A stretch of DNA of 64,000 nt from Sapria himalayana (GCA_029783825.1 JAREIK010002450.1:2718039-2782038), one strand, 5' to 3'. Counted from the first letter of the stretch, positions 53,301 to 61,150 are shown. Numbers and translations are program-made. Notes: generated from the letters alone by a model not told the origin.

Positions 53301-56300
53301 ATTATTTTTTTTTCCATAAAAAAAATTGAAATGCGACTATTATTACAATCTATATTCTTAATATTAAAATTAGTCAAACATTTTCACGAAAAAAATATAA
53401 TTAATCTTAACTTTTTTTTCAAGCTTTTTGTTCCATATATTTATGCAACAACTAGAAGAGATATTACATTTTTTTTATATTTATCTTTTACTAATTATTT
53501 TTTTCCTTTATTTCATATTGATTGGAGCACCAAACAAATAGAATACTCTAATCAATTTTGCTCACTATATGAGAATGCTCAAAAGTTTTAAAAAGTAAAA
53601 ATATTAGACAAAATATTTTTATGTTCGTAAAACAAGACATTGGTTTTGAGATATTGAGGCATTGGAATGTCAACTAGACCATGTGGCCAAGACAAGAGAC
53701 GAGGCAGCACAATTTAGTCATTCTTGGCATGACCCTGCTGGTTCAAAACCATACCCAAACAAGCAATAAGCCATGTCAGGCCAAGGATTTTGGCAAGGGA
53801 GAGGAAGCACACTACAACCTAATACGATGACTTATGCAAGCTAATTTCAGCTTGATTAGCTAAACAAGCTAACTTGCACCTGCCTCAAATTAGCATGAAC
53901 TGAACCGAGCTAGCATCAAATGAACCAAGCTAGTCAAGTCAATCTTGACCCTGCTTGTAACAACCCAACATAACCCACACAAAATACGTACCAATGAGCC
54001 GTGTCAGACTACCCATTTTCAGAGTCATGCCGACATGGCATGGCCCATGTTAAAAAACCGCACGATCCATGCTAAAAATCAACATGGCACACTAGCCCGA
54101 ATGGGCCTAAAAAAATAAGTCATTGTCAATACAACATAGTCCATTTCACACCTCTATTGAGACGTATGCTTTTTGAGCCTCATATTATATAATTAATTAA
54201 TATTTTAAAATATATAAAATATAATAAAATAACATAAATAAAAATAAAAAAATTAATTTATTAGAATTATAAAAAATATATACTAATTCACAATTATCAC
54301 AAAAAATCAGAATAAAGTCAAAATAAAAAAATTCAACAATACTAATAATTTCAAACTTTAACAAAAAATCCTTAAAAACTTCAATAATATATTTACACAA
54401 ACTTTTTTTGAATTTTTTGAAATGAATTAGCTCATTCTACAAAACACCCAATAATAATATTCAATAAATATTAGAGACGTTTTAACACTTTAATTTTAAA
54501 AAAAAATACATTAAAATAACTAATAATAATATTCACAATGCAATTAATTTAAAATTTATAAAAAACTAATATTTTATAAATTTGATGCATGGTTCAAAGA
54601 CTTGTTCTTGGACAGTTCATTGGGGAACGAGCTGCCCAAGCTCATTCAAGAAAGAGATCGCATGATACCAGTACCAAAGCTGTCAATCAAGATGGTTACA
54701 AGTTAATGCTTTAGTTTTTTTTTCTTCTCCCAAAATTGCAAAATTGTAAAATATTTTTTTAATGCCTCAAAACATTTTTGTCGCGCCTCGCCCTAAGACG
54801 CACATCTAGGCACTCCTTGATAATGCCTTTTTAAGCACTAAGAACACCCCTTGTACATTCATTATGAAATATTCTACATTGCTATTATATGATTCATTTC
54901 TTTAAGGCATTACTTATCAACCTTAAACTATATGATGATATTTTACAAATTTATGTATCAATTTTGTAGTAATATGCTAATGGAAAACTTTTCTTTAAAA
55001 CTTTGCAAATGCTAAGAAAAACATTTGAAAAAAAAAACATAACACTTATTTTTAACTCTTTAATGGTGTTCTTCATTGTTGTAAAAAAATGTGACAAAAC
55101 ATTGCACCAAAATATTATAATTGTATTATTGTTCTTTTAGCAAAAAGCCCTTCACATTTACTTCCTCAAATTTTCTGGTAACTTATTTCAGCTAGTCAGC
55201 TAAATTGCTTCTTTATGAGTTGATCCTTAATCCCATACAGCTTACCCAGCCAAGTTTCATGCAGCTTGGCATGTACACCAGGCCATAATGGCTCAATGCT
55301 GCAACACTGTGCTCAGATCATGTTGGCCCATAAATCCAAGCCACGAAGCTTAGCAGACAGATATTCCTGTATCTTCCCTAGGTTGGTTTTCCACAAGTAC
55401 AATGTGGGTTTAGCCTGACCTAACTTATAAGCAGGAAGTACCAATTAAGGATAAGCATAAGCCAGAACTTTCGTGTCACTGGCGGGCACACTTGACCCAG
55501 CCCATTTTGCCATCTTGGCTCAAGCAGCAGCCATAATAGTTGACATTTTGCTCTTTAAGGACAAGTCCCTTATGGTAAGTATTGTAGTTTGGAAGCCATG
55601 TGATGTTAGCAGCTAGGTGCGTCTTTCTTTATGAAAGAATTTAACATAATGGCTGTGGGCAGGGGACAATGAACTGCAGATAAATAATTGGAAGATGGTT
55701 GAGAGCAGGGCTGTGATATTTTGGTTACTTTGATACATTTTATGTATCTTTACGATGAATATTGATAATTACTTGAGAATTATTTAGACTTAACTCAAGC
55801 TCATGTCAATCATCGTCATTAACAATGTGAGAGATATAGATGGTGCATTCGGTGCAGAAGACTCCCAATATGTTAATCATGACTTGTTCCATTGTAACTA
55901 ACATCTTCTTTCTTCTTCAAGCCATTTAAATTCTAGGATAGGGCACATCATGTTTCATGTGTCCTACAATGGCAGGTTCCAAATGATGAATAGGACAAAA
56001 TACTGTGCCTTCTTGGATTTAAAAATTGTTAAATCTAATATCAAATAGACATTTTATTGATTGAAAGTGCCTCCAGCATTTTCTTTTTTTAAACAAATAG
56101 CATTTTGTCCATTGACCTGCCCGTTTCATGGGAACATGAATAGTTTAAACAGGGGGAGGTAGACATTGATCATACACATTCATAAGAGCTTGGTAAAGGC
56201 TTGGTGTCCACCAGGCAGTATCAGCTTATTTGTGACACTATGTGCGCAGTGGGACACTTAAGGAACTTACTGCTCTTCCCAACAAGCCCTTTCCTGCCAT

Positions 56301-57096
56301 AGTAGTTCCATTGTGGCACTATGGCTCATCCCAACAAGCTCATCACGCTAGTAGCATACTTATAATCAAGTTCATTTGTGCCAGAAAAATCAAATCATAA
56401 AGCATCAACACGTTATTTCATCAACTGTTCGAAGCTGACAACCATTCATGAAAGCAGAAGGAACAAACCTGAATATTCACATATAAATTGCCCTCTAAGA
56501 ATCAGCTGATCCGCATGCAAACCCCACCCTTTCAATTTATCTCTCACGATCTTCAACTTAACTGAAATAGCTCGCCGAGTCTGTACGTTTCTGCTCTCCA
56601 TCCAACACCCACAACTCGATCCATACTCGATCATTCCCATCTCCAGTTCATCCAAGCCCAGAGCTTCACTCCCAGAATAACCACTACAACCCACATCACA
56701 AAACCCGTATATATTCTCTCTCAACTTAATCTCTGTATCTACAGTACTATCACCAGGTGTACTCAACGAACCCCATGGCTGACGAGATGGTGCTTCCAAA
56801 GAAGGGACTTGAGTTGGAATATACAGGAAATAGGCATATGGATGAATGGTATAGCCGTCGAGTGGGTTGTAAAACTGGATTGGATACTTTTCTAAAGACC
56901 TTGATGCATCTCGGGTGCGATGGGCAGTAATGGATTTTGAGAATTGGGCAAGGTGTTTGCATGACAAAGAAACTTGAGCCAACTCTTGCGGGGTTAGCCA
57001 CGGGAGGATGAGCTCTGCGCATTGGATAAAACGATGTGAAGCACAATTTGCAATTGCTCGTTCTTCCTCTCCGCAATTGTTCCGAAGCAGAACCAT
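19383..57096 (-). CDS. SUVR3: SUVR3-like histone-lysine N-methyltransferase, two exons across a 36.7 kb intron
   Basis: A SET-domain protein of the plant SU(VAR)3-9-related group, expected to methylate histone H3 lysine in the nucleus. Join: complement(19383..19771, 56469..57096), 338 residues, a usual size for this short subfamily. An N-terminal F-box-like stretch ('[14 protein letters not shown]', about 31-44) precedes a reduced Cys region (C133, C137, C162, C164), then the SET domain from about 179: 'KGWGL' (189-193), 'RFINHSC' (266-272), 'ELSFSYGD' (305-312) and a post-SET 'CSCGSDCC' (322-329). The AdoMet-binding and catalytic motifs look intact. The donor CAG|GTTTGT at 56469/56468 and acceptor CAG|GT at 19772/19771 join in phase 1 inside a Gly codon. 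ATG 57096 is the first in-frame ATG, with good context (G at -3 and +4). The pre-SET position normally held by Cys is Ser168. The alternative, two separate gene fragments, is less likely given the exact junction. Confidence 0.88.
20891..20948. repeat. (CA)n(TA)n compound microsatellite
   Basis: A run of about 36 bases of CA repeats passes directly into about 20 bases of TA repeats. Confidence 0.95.
22169..22215. repeat. (AT)n microsatellite
   Basis: Uninterrupted alternating A and T for about 46 bases. Confidence 0.95.
23086..24310 (-). mobile_element. hAT fossil E: decayed terminus and C-terminal transposase
   Basis: The left end begins 'tagaagtgacaaatggg', a decayed form of the family terminus 'tagaggtgtcaaacggg'. 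About 500 bp of GC-richer subterminal DNA follow, and from about 23.6 to 24.31 kb a minus-strand reading matches the C-terminal half of the element-B transposase, for example '[14 protein letters not shown]' against '[14 protein letters not shown]'. It has many stops. The right half is missing, replaced by LINE sequence from about 24.32 kb. Confidence 0.6.
24320..24983 (-). mobile_element. LINE reverse transcriptase fragment, left part
   Basis: The minus-strand reading, with stops, follows plant non-LTR reverse transcriptase: a block like '[19 protein letters not shown]' near 24620-24665 and '[10 protein letters not shown]' near 24370-24400, the position of the family's FADD active site. It ends at the 5-bp sequence 'ttttc' (24979-24983) where a copia element is inserted; the same reading resumes at 29835. 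Confidence 0.6.
24984..25270 (-). repeat. 3' LTR of the old copia element
   Basis: Homologous to 29587-29834 and longer by A-rich expansions (25130-25235). Immediately inside lies the C-rich sequence 'ctcccccaatccctctc' (25271-25287), the polypurine tract on the minus strand. Confidence 0.7.
25340..25549. mobile_element. Short hAT derivative nested in the old copia element
   Basis: GC-rich island of about 210 bp in AT-rich DNA. It starts 'taaaggtgtcaaatg' and ends 'gcacatcta', decayed versions of the hAT termini, with internal 'ggcacg' and 'cgtgcc' words. The 8-bp flanks are not convincingly duplicated. It lies about 70 bp inside the 3' LTR of the copia element. Confidence 0.6.
29587..29834 (-). 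repeat. 5' LTR of the old copia element
   Basis: Pairs with 24984-25270. A decayed tRNA-Met primer site ('ctcttaatatca' on the plus strand) lies just outside it at 29575-29586. Confidence 0.7.
29835..30440 (-). mobile_element. LINE fragment, right part (region before reverse transcriptase)
   Basis: The minus-strand reading resembles the segment of plant LINE ORF2 before the reverse transcriptase: '[26 protein letters not shown]' near 30110-30040 and '[10 protein letters not shown]' near 29895-29870. It is broken by stops. It continues directly into 24983-24320 once the copia element is removed. The 5' end of the LINE cannot be placed. Confidence 0.6.
30450..32180. other. AT-rich intron filler, no gene seen
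   Basis: No recognisable domain. The 75-codon frame at 31448-31675 (minus) covers a slightly GC-richer patch but has no match I recognise. Confidence 0.4.
33070..35115 (+). pseudogene. hAT transposase of element A, many breaks
   Basis: Homologous to the element-B transposase (37506-39630). The start codon is replaced by ATA, and there are numerous stops and indels; an internal block around 34240 is deleted compared with B (the segment that in B lies near 38690-38755). The BED-finger, 'CHVINLIV' and the C-terminal hAT dimerisation region ('SDRRSRLRP', about 34895-34920) are recognisable. It retains the Trp-Trp pair lost in B but has TAG one codon before it. Confidence 0.85.
35163..35225. repeat. 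24-bp tandem repeat in element A
   Basis: Two full units (35163-35186, 35187-35210) and a partial third, starting 'agtacgccacgccatcg'. It lies just after the transposase C-terminus and is absent from element B. Confidence 0.9.
35992..36773. other. AT-rich spacer between hAT elements A and B
   Basis: No gene or TE domain seen. The two elements are separate insertions, since each has its own flanking 8-mers. Confidence 0.5.
37099..37136 (+). promoter_or_regulatory. Perfect 14-bp hairpin in the leader of hAT B
   Basis: Arms 'tagggggcagaatc' (37099-37112) and 'gattctgccccta'-type complement (37123-37136) around a 10-base loop. Element A keeps the same structure near 32599-32640 with one mismatch, despite extensive divergence. 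Function is unknown; it could bind transposase or structure the leader RNA. Confidence 0.7.
37506..39630 (+). pseudogene. hAT transposase (BED finger, RICESLEEPER-like) of element B, four lesions
   Basis: The frame starts at ATG 37506. A BED zinc finger (C71, C74, then H88, H92, C96) is followed by the hAT catalytic block 'TSDIWTS' (Asp about residue 209), 'FDNTSNN' (second Asp), '[11 protein letters not shown]', and the C-terminal dimerisation region with '[11 protein letters not shown]' and 'SDRRSRLRP', ending in an acidic tail. Lesions are: one extra T in a T run (38261-38266; five T in element A), TGA at 38842-38844, and adjacent TAG-TGA at 39271-39276 replacing the conserved Trp-Trp pair. 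Everything else is open, so decay is recent. It is related to domesticated RICESLEEPER/DAYSLEEPER proteins only at family level. Confidence 0.9.
40353..44130. other. AT-rich intron filler, no gene seen
   Basis: Repeated short phrases such as 'cattaggtgatatattt' (near 41170 and 41220) and 'catatcactagtg' (40820, 41140) hint at a decayed inverted-repeat element, but no boundaries were found. A (TA)n tract lies at 41318-41338. Confidence 0.4.
42318..42672. repeat. Tandem duplication, about 175 bp x 2
   Basis: The unit at 42318-42490 is repeated at 42497-42672 with substitutions. Both contain 'ttaatcaaaaa(a/g)cat', 'accatgaaca' and a terminal (TA)n run. Confidence 0.75.
44140..45336 (+). pseudogene. 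Copia pol fossil, left part (reverse transcriptase)
   Basis: A plus-strand reading with many stops and frameshifts follows copia reverse transcriptase: a 'HPISHRF' block near 44580, a 'KEVxMxQPHKF' block near 45030-45060, '[10 protein letters not shown]' near 45100, and an altered active site reading 'YIDN' (YVDD in the family) near 45250. The reading stops at hAT element C and resumes at about 49290. LTRs were not identified. Confidence 0.6.
46000..48260 (-). pseudogene. hAT transposase fossil of element C
   Basis: Minus-strand translation, despite many stops, tracks element B from near the BED finger ('LDLRKTQLS' near 48015) through 'PIIWTSHD' (near 47690), 'FDNISNN' (near 47490), '[11 protein letters not shown]' (near 47150) and '[11 protein letters not shown]' (near 46950) to the acidic region. 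It is interrupted at 46438-46855 by a short hAT insertion. It is much older than element B. Confidence 0.75.
46438..46855. mobile_element. 418-bp GC-rich non-autonomous hAT element
   Basis: Starts 'tagaggtgtcaaacgggcc' and ends 'gcccgtttgacacctcta', flanked by 8-bp 'atatatat' on both sides. About a dozen copies each of GGCACG and CGTGCC fill it. Its centre shares the 'ccgcgggtcg' to 'gacccgacccgc' block with the left end of element B, so it is an internal-deletion derivative. The homologous site in fossil D (near 18430-18450) lacks it, giving a related empty site. Long Arg/Pro/Gly-rich open frames on the minus strand are a by-product of the GC repeats. Confidence 0.92.
47290..48985. other. 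AT-rich right half of element C
   Basis: Beyond the transposase fossil, 48270-48985 holds no recognised feature except a (GT)n tract at 48580-48600. Confidence 0.4.
48986..49282. repeat. Decayed GC-richer right terminus of hAT C
   Basis: Words such as 'catgccgacc' and 'cgtgccgcgagccatgcc' are partly decayed subterminal repeats. It ends in 'gattgacacattta', a worn hAT terminus. Confidence 0.6.
49290..50060 (+). pseudogene. Copia pol fossil, right part (reverse transcriptase end and RNase H)
   Basis: The plus-strand reading continues that of 44.1-45.3 kb: 'LRYFLDIQV' near 49345 (family: LKYFLGIEV), '[11 protein letters not shown]' near 49540, and an RNase H stretch with 'IKIKFRIM' near 49850 where the family has an AEAE motif. 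It has many stops. It shows that hAT C inserted between the active site and this block. Confidence 0.6.
50880..51250 (+). pseudogene. Possible further copia RNase H fragment
   Basis: A plus-strand reading 'QHIGLKP' then '[14 protein letters not shown]' (about 51010-51130) resembles the copia RNase H end (KHI...VADIFTKAL). It may be the tail of the same fossil after an insertion or a separate copy. Weak. Confidence 0.35.
51495..52085. mobile_element. 591-bp non-autonomous hAT element
   Basis: Starts 'tagatgtgtcaaacaaatc' and ends 'gactcatttgacaccttta', flanked by a perfect 8-bp duplication 'gttacatc' (51487-51494 and 52086-52093). Subterminal GGCACG words are mostly changed to GGCATG or similar. 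A central inverted repeat 'ggccacatggccaatta' near 51841 is shared with the relic at 63.0 kb. Confidence 0.92.
52605..52734. repeat. 26-bp tandem repeat, five copies
   Basis: Units at 52605, 52631, 52657, 52683 and 52709; consensus begins 'gctcatcaatggaacgagct'. Each unit can fold, pairing 'gagct' with 'agctc' of the next. There are no unique spacers, so it is not a CRISPR-like array. Confidence 0.92.
52744..53035. repeat. Degenerate AT-rich simple sequence
   Basis: Imperfect 'atatac'/'tatatg' repeats for nearly 300 bases. Tyr- and Ile-rich open frames here are by-products. Confidence 0.9.
53662..54156. mobile_element. 495-bp non-autonomous hAT element, decayed
   Basis: Starts 'ttggaatgtcaac' and ends 'catttcacacctcta'. 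The flanking 8-mers 'ttgaggca' and 'ttgagacg' agree at six positions. The interior consists of 'catg', 'aagcta' and 'tagcat' words, decayed subterminal repeats. It is nested in the 52463-54835 element. Confidence 0.7.
54840..56460. other. Donor-proximal SUVR3 intron, no gene seen
   Basis: From about 55.15 kb the base composition becomes ordinary (less AT-rich) and the sequence lacks recognised TE domains. A patch at 55250-55530 with 'ggccataatggc' and 'cttgacccagccc' may be another hAT relic. Confidence 0.4.
56469..57096 (-). CDS. SUVR3: SUVR3 exon 1 (N-terminus to start of SET)
   Basis: Codes residues 1-209 plus the first base of Gly210. A 10-codon in-frame extension upstream has no ATG. 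The exon ends '...GQFICEYS' before the donor. No internal stops. Confidence 0.9.
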
Positions 57097-57098
57097 TA

Positions 57099-57104
57099 CT
57101 ACAT
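57099..57104 (-). promoter_or_regulatory. Minimal upstream ORF (AUG-UAG) two bases before the SUVR3 start
   Basis: The minus strand reads ATG TAG TA ATG: a start codon followed directly by a stop, then the SUVR3 ATG at 57096. The upstream ATG has a weak context (T at -3). Start-stop elements are known to stall ribosomes and tune translation in some plant leaders; a role here is inferred and depends on the transcript starting upstream. Confidence 0.5.
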
Positions 57105-57239
57105 GTATTATACTTGAGTGACACAACGCGGCCCCAGCACCGTAGGTTGGTTCAACTCAAGGGCAGAACCGGAAGGTGATACGCTCGAAAAAAAAGCAGC
57201 CTCAATTTGCAATATCTCAAAAAGCTAAAAGGTGGGGTG

Positions 57240-58330
57240 GGAGATTATGGTTTGGTTTTGGTACTCCACCACAAATAATTAAAAATACTAAACTAATCTT
57301 TTAACATTTTGAAAAAAAAAACACGAAACAATAAATAATTAAAAAATCAGGTCACTCGAATTTATAAATACTAAACTACCCTCGACTCTTGCCCCTCGCC
57401 CCCTAAATTAAAACTTTTAAATAAAAAAACTGTTGATGTAAACAAATATTAAAATATCGGTTTATACGGATATGTCAGTACTTGGATTTTATGGATATAT
57501 CGGTGTATATTTATATATGAGCATCAATCAATGATAGATATATCGGTCTTAATAGATATATCGATACTTAGAATTTATGAATATATCGGAGATATATAGG
57601 TCGATATATTCGAAATTTTTATCATTAGATGTGATACATAAGTAGGAACCTACGTAACATAAAATGCATGATACTTAGACCATAAAATCCCTTATAAATA
57701 ATATATTATTTTATCAATATCTCTTTATCTTCTATAACCTCAAATTATTTAATTGAGATATTAATGTTCATTAAAGTACCATGTAAGGTTTTATATTTAA
57801 TTGTTTGTTTGTTTGTTTGTGGGTCTTGTGTGATTATTAATTTTAATTTTAATTATTATATGATATTAGATGATTTTTTTATTAGATATTGTTGATTTGT
57901 ATTTTTTTTTAATCATTTGTCTTTTTTATATATTTTGATTTGTTTATAAATATATTTCTAGTTAATTTATTTTTTTATAATATTTAAAATCATAGTAAAA
58001 AATAAAATATCATTAGAAACTTTATTTATTTTAGTTAATATGTAATACATTAATAATAAGGATACATATGTAAAATACATAATTTTTAATACTCGATATT
58101 TAATTTTCAGTATTCAATATTGTGTTATCAAATAGTATATTTATATTTATCTTTAGGATTCAATTATCAATGACTTATCAAATAATTTTTACAATACTAA
58201 TTTCATATTTATGAAATTCAATACTTAATTTTTTAACAATTAATTTTTTTTAGTTTATCAAATAGTACCTTAGTCTCCAAATTAAAAATATATATATTTA
58301 CTTCGAACATGTATTCTATGAGTACTCTTT
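57240..58330. other. AT-rich 5' flank of SUVR3, no gene seen
   Basis: At 57465-57620 the word 'gatatatcg' or close variants recurs about six times, a probable TE relic. No clear TATA box for SUVR3 was identified. Confidence 0.4.
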
Positions 58331-58336
58331 CACCAG

Positions 58337-58435
58337 AAGCTTATGGGAATGCCTGAATTTTTAGACATCTATGAAGGAGCCTGTGGAATCCATCCCAGCA
58401 AGCTTCGGATGCCTACAGAAAAATTATTCAGCTGA
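58337..58435 (+). CDS. Possible terminal exon of an unrecognised gene
   Basis: A pyrimidine-rich acceptor ending 'ttcaccag' (58336) opens a 32-codon frame to TGA at 58433-58435, reading 'KLMGMPEFLDIYEGACGIHP' and a further 12 residues. Composition is protein-like and unlike the surrounding AT-rich DNA. I do not recognise the family. Upstream exons would have to lie across the SUVR3 5' region, so a captured gene fragment is more likely than an active gene. An alternative frame (58371-58616, 81 codons) overlaps and looks less protein-like. Confidence 0.3.
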   Translation, partial: KLMGMPEFLDIYEGACGIHPSKLRMPTEKLFS

Positions 58436-58776
58436 TACAGCCATGAATCATATTAGCAAAGTTGCTTTTGTCGTTGTTGTGTACTATATGGGGAGAGAAA
58501 TAAATTGTAGATGGCATGAAGGAACATCTCGAGATACGGATTCAATTCTTATGAAGATTAAAATAGAAATTTTCATTGTATTCCGTAATGATTGTGTTAA
58601 TTTGGAACTTACATAGGTTGTATATATATACACACACACACACAAGCACTAAGATATTGAGACTTTGAAAATCATCATTACAATGTTAACTCATTTCTCA
58701 CCATCTCATTTAAAAGATTATGCTACATAATATTATTATTTTAAGCATAAATTAATTATACATAATATTTATGCAA

Positions 58777-58881
58777 ACTAAGTTGTGCATAAACATAATG
58801 CACAACACATTTATGCTTATGCATGCCGAGTTATGCATAACACATTTTTGCTTTTGCATGCCCATTTATGCATAACTTAGT
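58777..58881. repeat. Short inverted-repeat element
   Basis: Arms 58777-58793 ('actaagttgtgcataaa') and 58865-58881 are inverted copies with one mismatch, around 71 bases that hold more 'ttatgcataac' words. It resembles a small miniature inverted-repeat element. Confidence 0.6.
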
Positions 58882-59439
58882 ATTCATAATACGTCATGTT
58901 AATGTTTAACGATAGGAATGGTGCATTCGTTTTTTTCGTTAATCAAAAGAGACAAATCATAAATACTTTTGTTTGGGGTTCCTAATCATTAAAAAACTAG
59001 GTCCAAAACATAATTATTTTCGTTATGATACTTTTACATTCTTATTATGATTTTTCTTAAAAACAAATCATCTCTCATCTTTATTGACTAAGAGACTAAA
59101 TGTCATAATTTATGCCACTAGCAACCTATTTTCAGGACTCCCACATTGGCAAGAATAATGATATATTTGATTAAAATGTCACTATTTGAAATTCAAAATT
59201 ATAAAATAAAGTTAATTGCAAGAAAAAAGTTAATTTATTTTTTGCTACATCATTTAAAAAATATTTACAAACAATATATAATTTTTAATATTTAGTAAAA
59301 TATATATCAAAATATAAAATATTTATGTTTTAATATACCATAAATAAGAAACCCAAATTTGCCCTATACACATTATCATTAAAAAAACATAACTTATATT
59401 TCAAAAATGTAGCTATTTTCAAAATTAATTGGAAACATG

Positions 59440-59890
59440 ATTATGCACACACACACACACAAACACACACAAACATATACATAAACATATACATAAATGT
59501 ATATATATATTTATAAATATATAAACATACCAATAGCATGGTAGGCACATTAGCAAAGGGAAAAATACTATTATTTAGAGTCACAAGTTTAATCCCTATA
59601 GACATATAGACATAAATGTTGGATACACGCAAACCTATATACATAAACATATAAGTATTAATCTATATATAAACATATACATATATATAAACACACACAC
59701 ACACACACACACATATATGTATAAATATTTTTAAAAACTTATATATATTAACATATAAATACAAACTTATACATATAAACTTATATATATATATGTTTTA
59801 TAAAATATATTGCATACATATATAGATATGAACACACACACACTCACACACACACAAACATGCGTGCGTGTGCGTGTGTGTGTGTGTCTA
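59440..59890. repeat. Cluster of CA/GT/TA microsatellites
   Basis: (CA)n at 59447-59473 and 59692-59711, mixed AT tracts between, then (CA)n at 59832-59856 running into (GT)n at 59863-59887, an inverted arrangement able to form a hairpin. Confidence 0.9.
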
Positions 59891-59899
59891 ACTATATTT

Positions 59900-61150
59900 T
59901 CCCAAAAAAAATCAAAAACAATGGGTTTTTGAAATCTAAATTTTGTTTTTTCATGTCAACATGTAGCAACAAGGGTATTTTCGAGTTTTCACATATAAAT
60001 TACCCCAAAATGTATATATTTTATATCTAATGTACTTTTTTTAATATTAAAAGTTAAATATACTTTTTTGGAAATATTTTCAAATTAGAGTAATGAAATA
60101 TAATTTCCCAAAAAAAATACAAATTTTCAACATTTTTCACCATGTCATATGTATGTGAAACGTGTCTAATAAGTCATGCTGGGTTGAGGATAGTTTTATA
60201 TGATCATTTTGAGGATTTTCATTTTAAACATTTTTATTTAATTTTTATATTATCACTACAATTAAATTAAAATTAGTTAAATAAACTAAAAATAAATATT
60301 TAACCAAACAATTTTATAAATTTCAATTTTCAATATTTAATACAACAAATATTGAAAAATTTACACTTGAAACATAGTCAATGACTTAATCACACTCATA
60401 CAATACAAGAATATTCAAAAGTCCATATAAATATATTATACAACACATTTATATGAATATAAAATTCAAAGAAAATTAATCTAGCGCATAATACAAAAAC
60501 CAATTTTAAGGGTAAAAATATGTTGTGAGTATATGAATGTTATGTTTTAGCATAATATATTCTAAATGAGTACAAAATTGTGAGTATAGCAACATCCGAA
60601 ACATCAAACAAAACAAGATAGAATAGGTGGCAACAAGTGAATTGTAATAATGTATATACTTATCATGGAGGTAGTTGCAATATGAAACAGTATACTAAAT
60701 GCAACAACATCGAAGTATCATTGCAACATTAAGTATAAAATACCAATGTATCAAGGATTGATAAAATCATCATAGCATGAAGGACATAAATATCGTAGTA
60801 GCAAGTATAAAATGAATACCACAGTAAGAGTGTAACCACCATACCAACAAGTGTTGTATTCCACAAAACAATTATTAAATCCACATAGTAAGATATGAGT
60901 CCACGTGATAAGAGGAATTACCATATGAAAAAAAATCACCATGCAAGATCATAACACTATTGATGAATATACAACAAGTTCACAACAACAGCTATGAGAA
61001 TAAAAGTCAAAATGAGATAAACAACAGCACAAGTAACACATAGAAAGATAAACAATAACATGGATAATACACAACAATGGACACCTACAAAATAGCATGA
61101 CAAGCAAAGGACAACAAAATATGGAGAAAAGGTCAAGTAGAAAATCCCAA
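59900..61150. other. AT-rich DNA, no gene seen; part is probably copia LTR
   Basis: The right portion (from about 60.5 kb) is A/C-rich and leads into the LTR end at 61367; its left boundary could not be set. Confidence 0.4.

Larger units (their letters stand above)
52463..54835. mobile_element. Inverted-repeat element of unknown family, 2.4 kb, with 26-bp subterminal repeats
   Basis: The left end (52463 on, 'aaaggattgtctgggatgcg') and the reverse complement of the right end (54835 back, 'aaaaaggcattatcaagga') share an interrupted terminal sequence leading to 'cgacaaa'. A second inverted pair lies inside: 'ttcttggaataagcttgggc' (52716-52735) against the complement of 54620-54655. No transposase was recognised. 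It is interrupted by a hAT element at 53662-54156. Target duplication is not resolved. Confidence 0.5.
19772..56468 (-). other. SUVR3: Giant SUVR3 intron (36,697 bp) packed with nested transposable elements
   Basis: Bounded by a canonical GT donor and AG acceptor on the minus strand. It holds at least two copia elements, one LINE, four larger hAT elements or fossils (E, A, B, C) and several short hAT derivatives, plus AT-rich filler. Elements lie on both strands. The only stretch resembling ordinary intron sequence is the donor-proximal 1.5 kb (about 55.0-56.46 kb). Confidence 0.8.

Noticed and set aside
19383..57096. Two independent SET-domain genes or pseudogenes
   Set aside because: One piece has only the N-terminal part and the other only the C-terminal part, with matching phase-1 splice sites on the same strand.
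57126..57126. Upstream start for SUVR3
   Set aside because: The in-frame codon there is TTG; the first ATG is at 57096.
59441..59650. 69-codon minus-strand open frame ending in alternating Cys and Val
   Set aside because: Product of CA/GT microsatellites.
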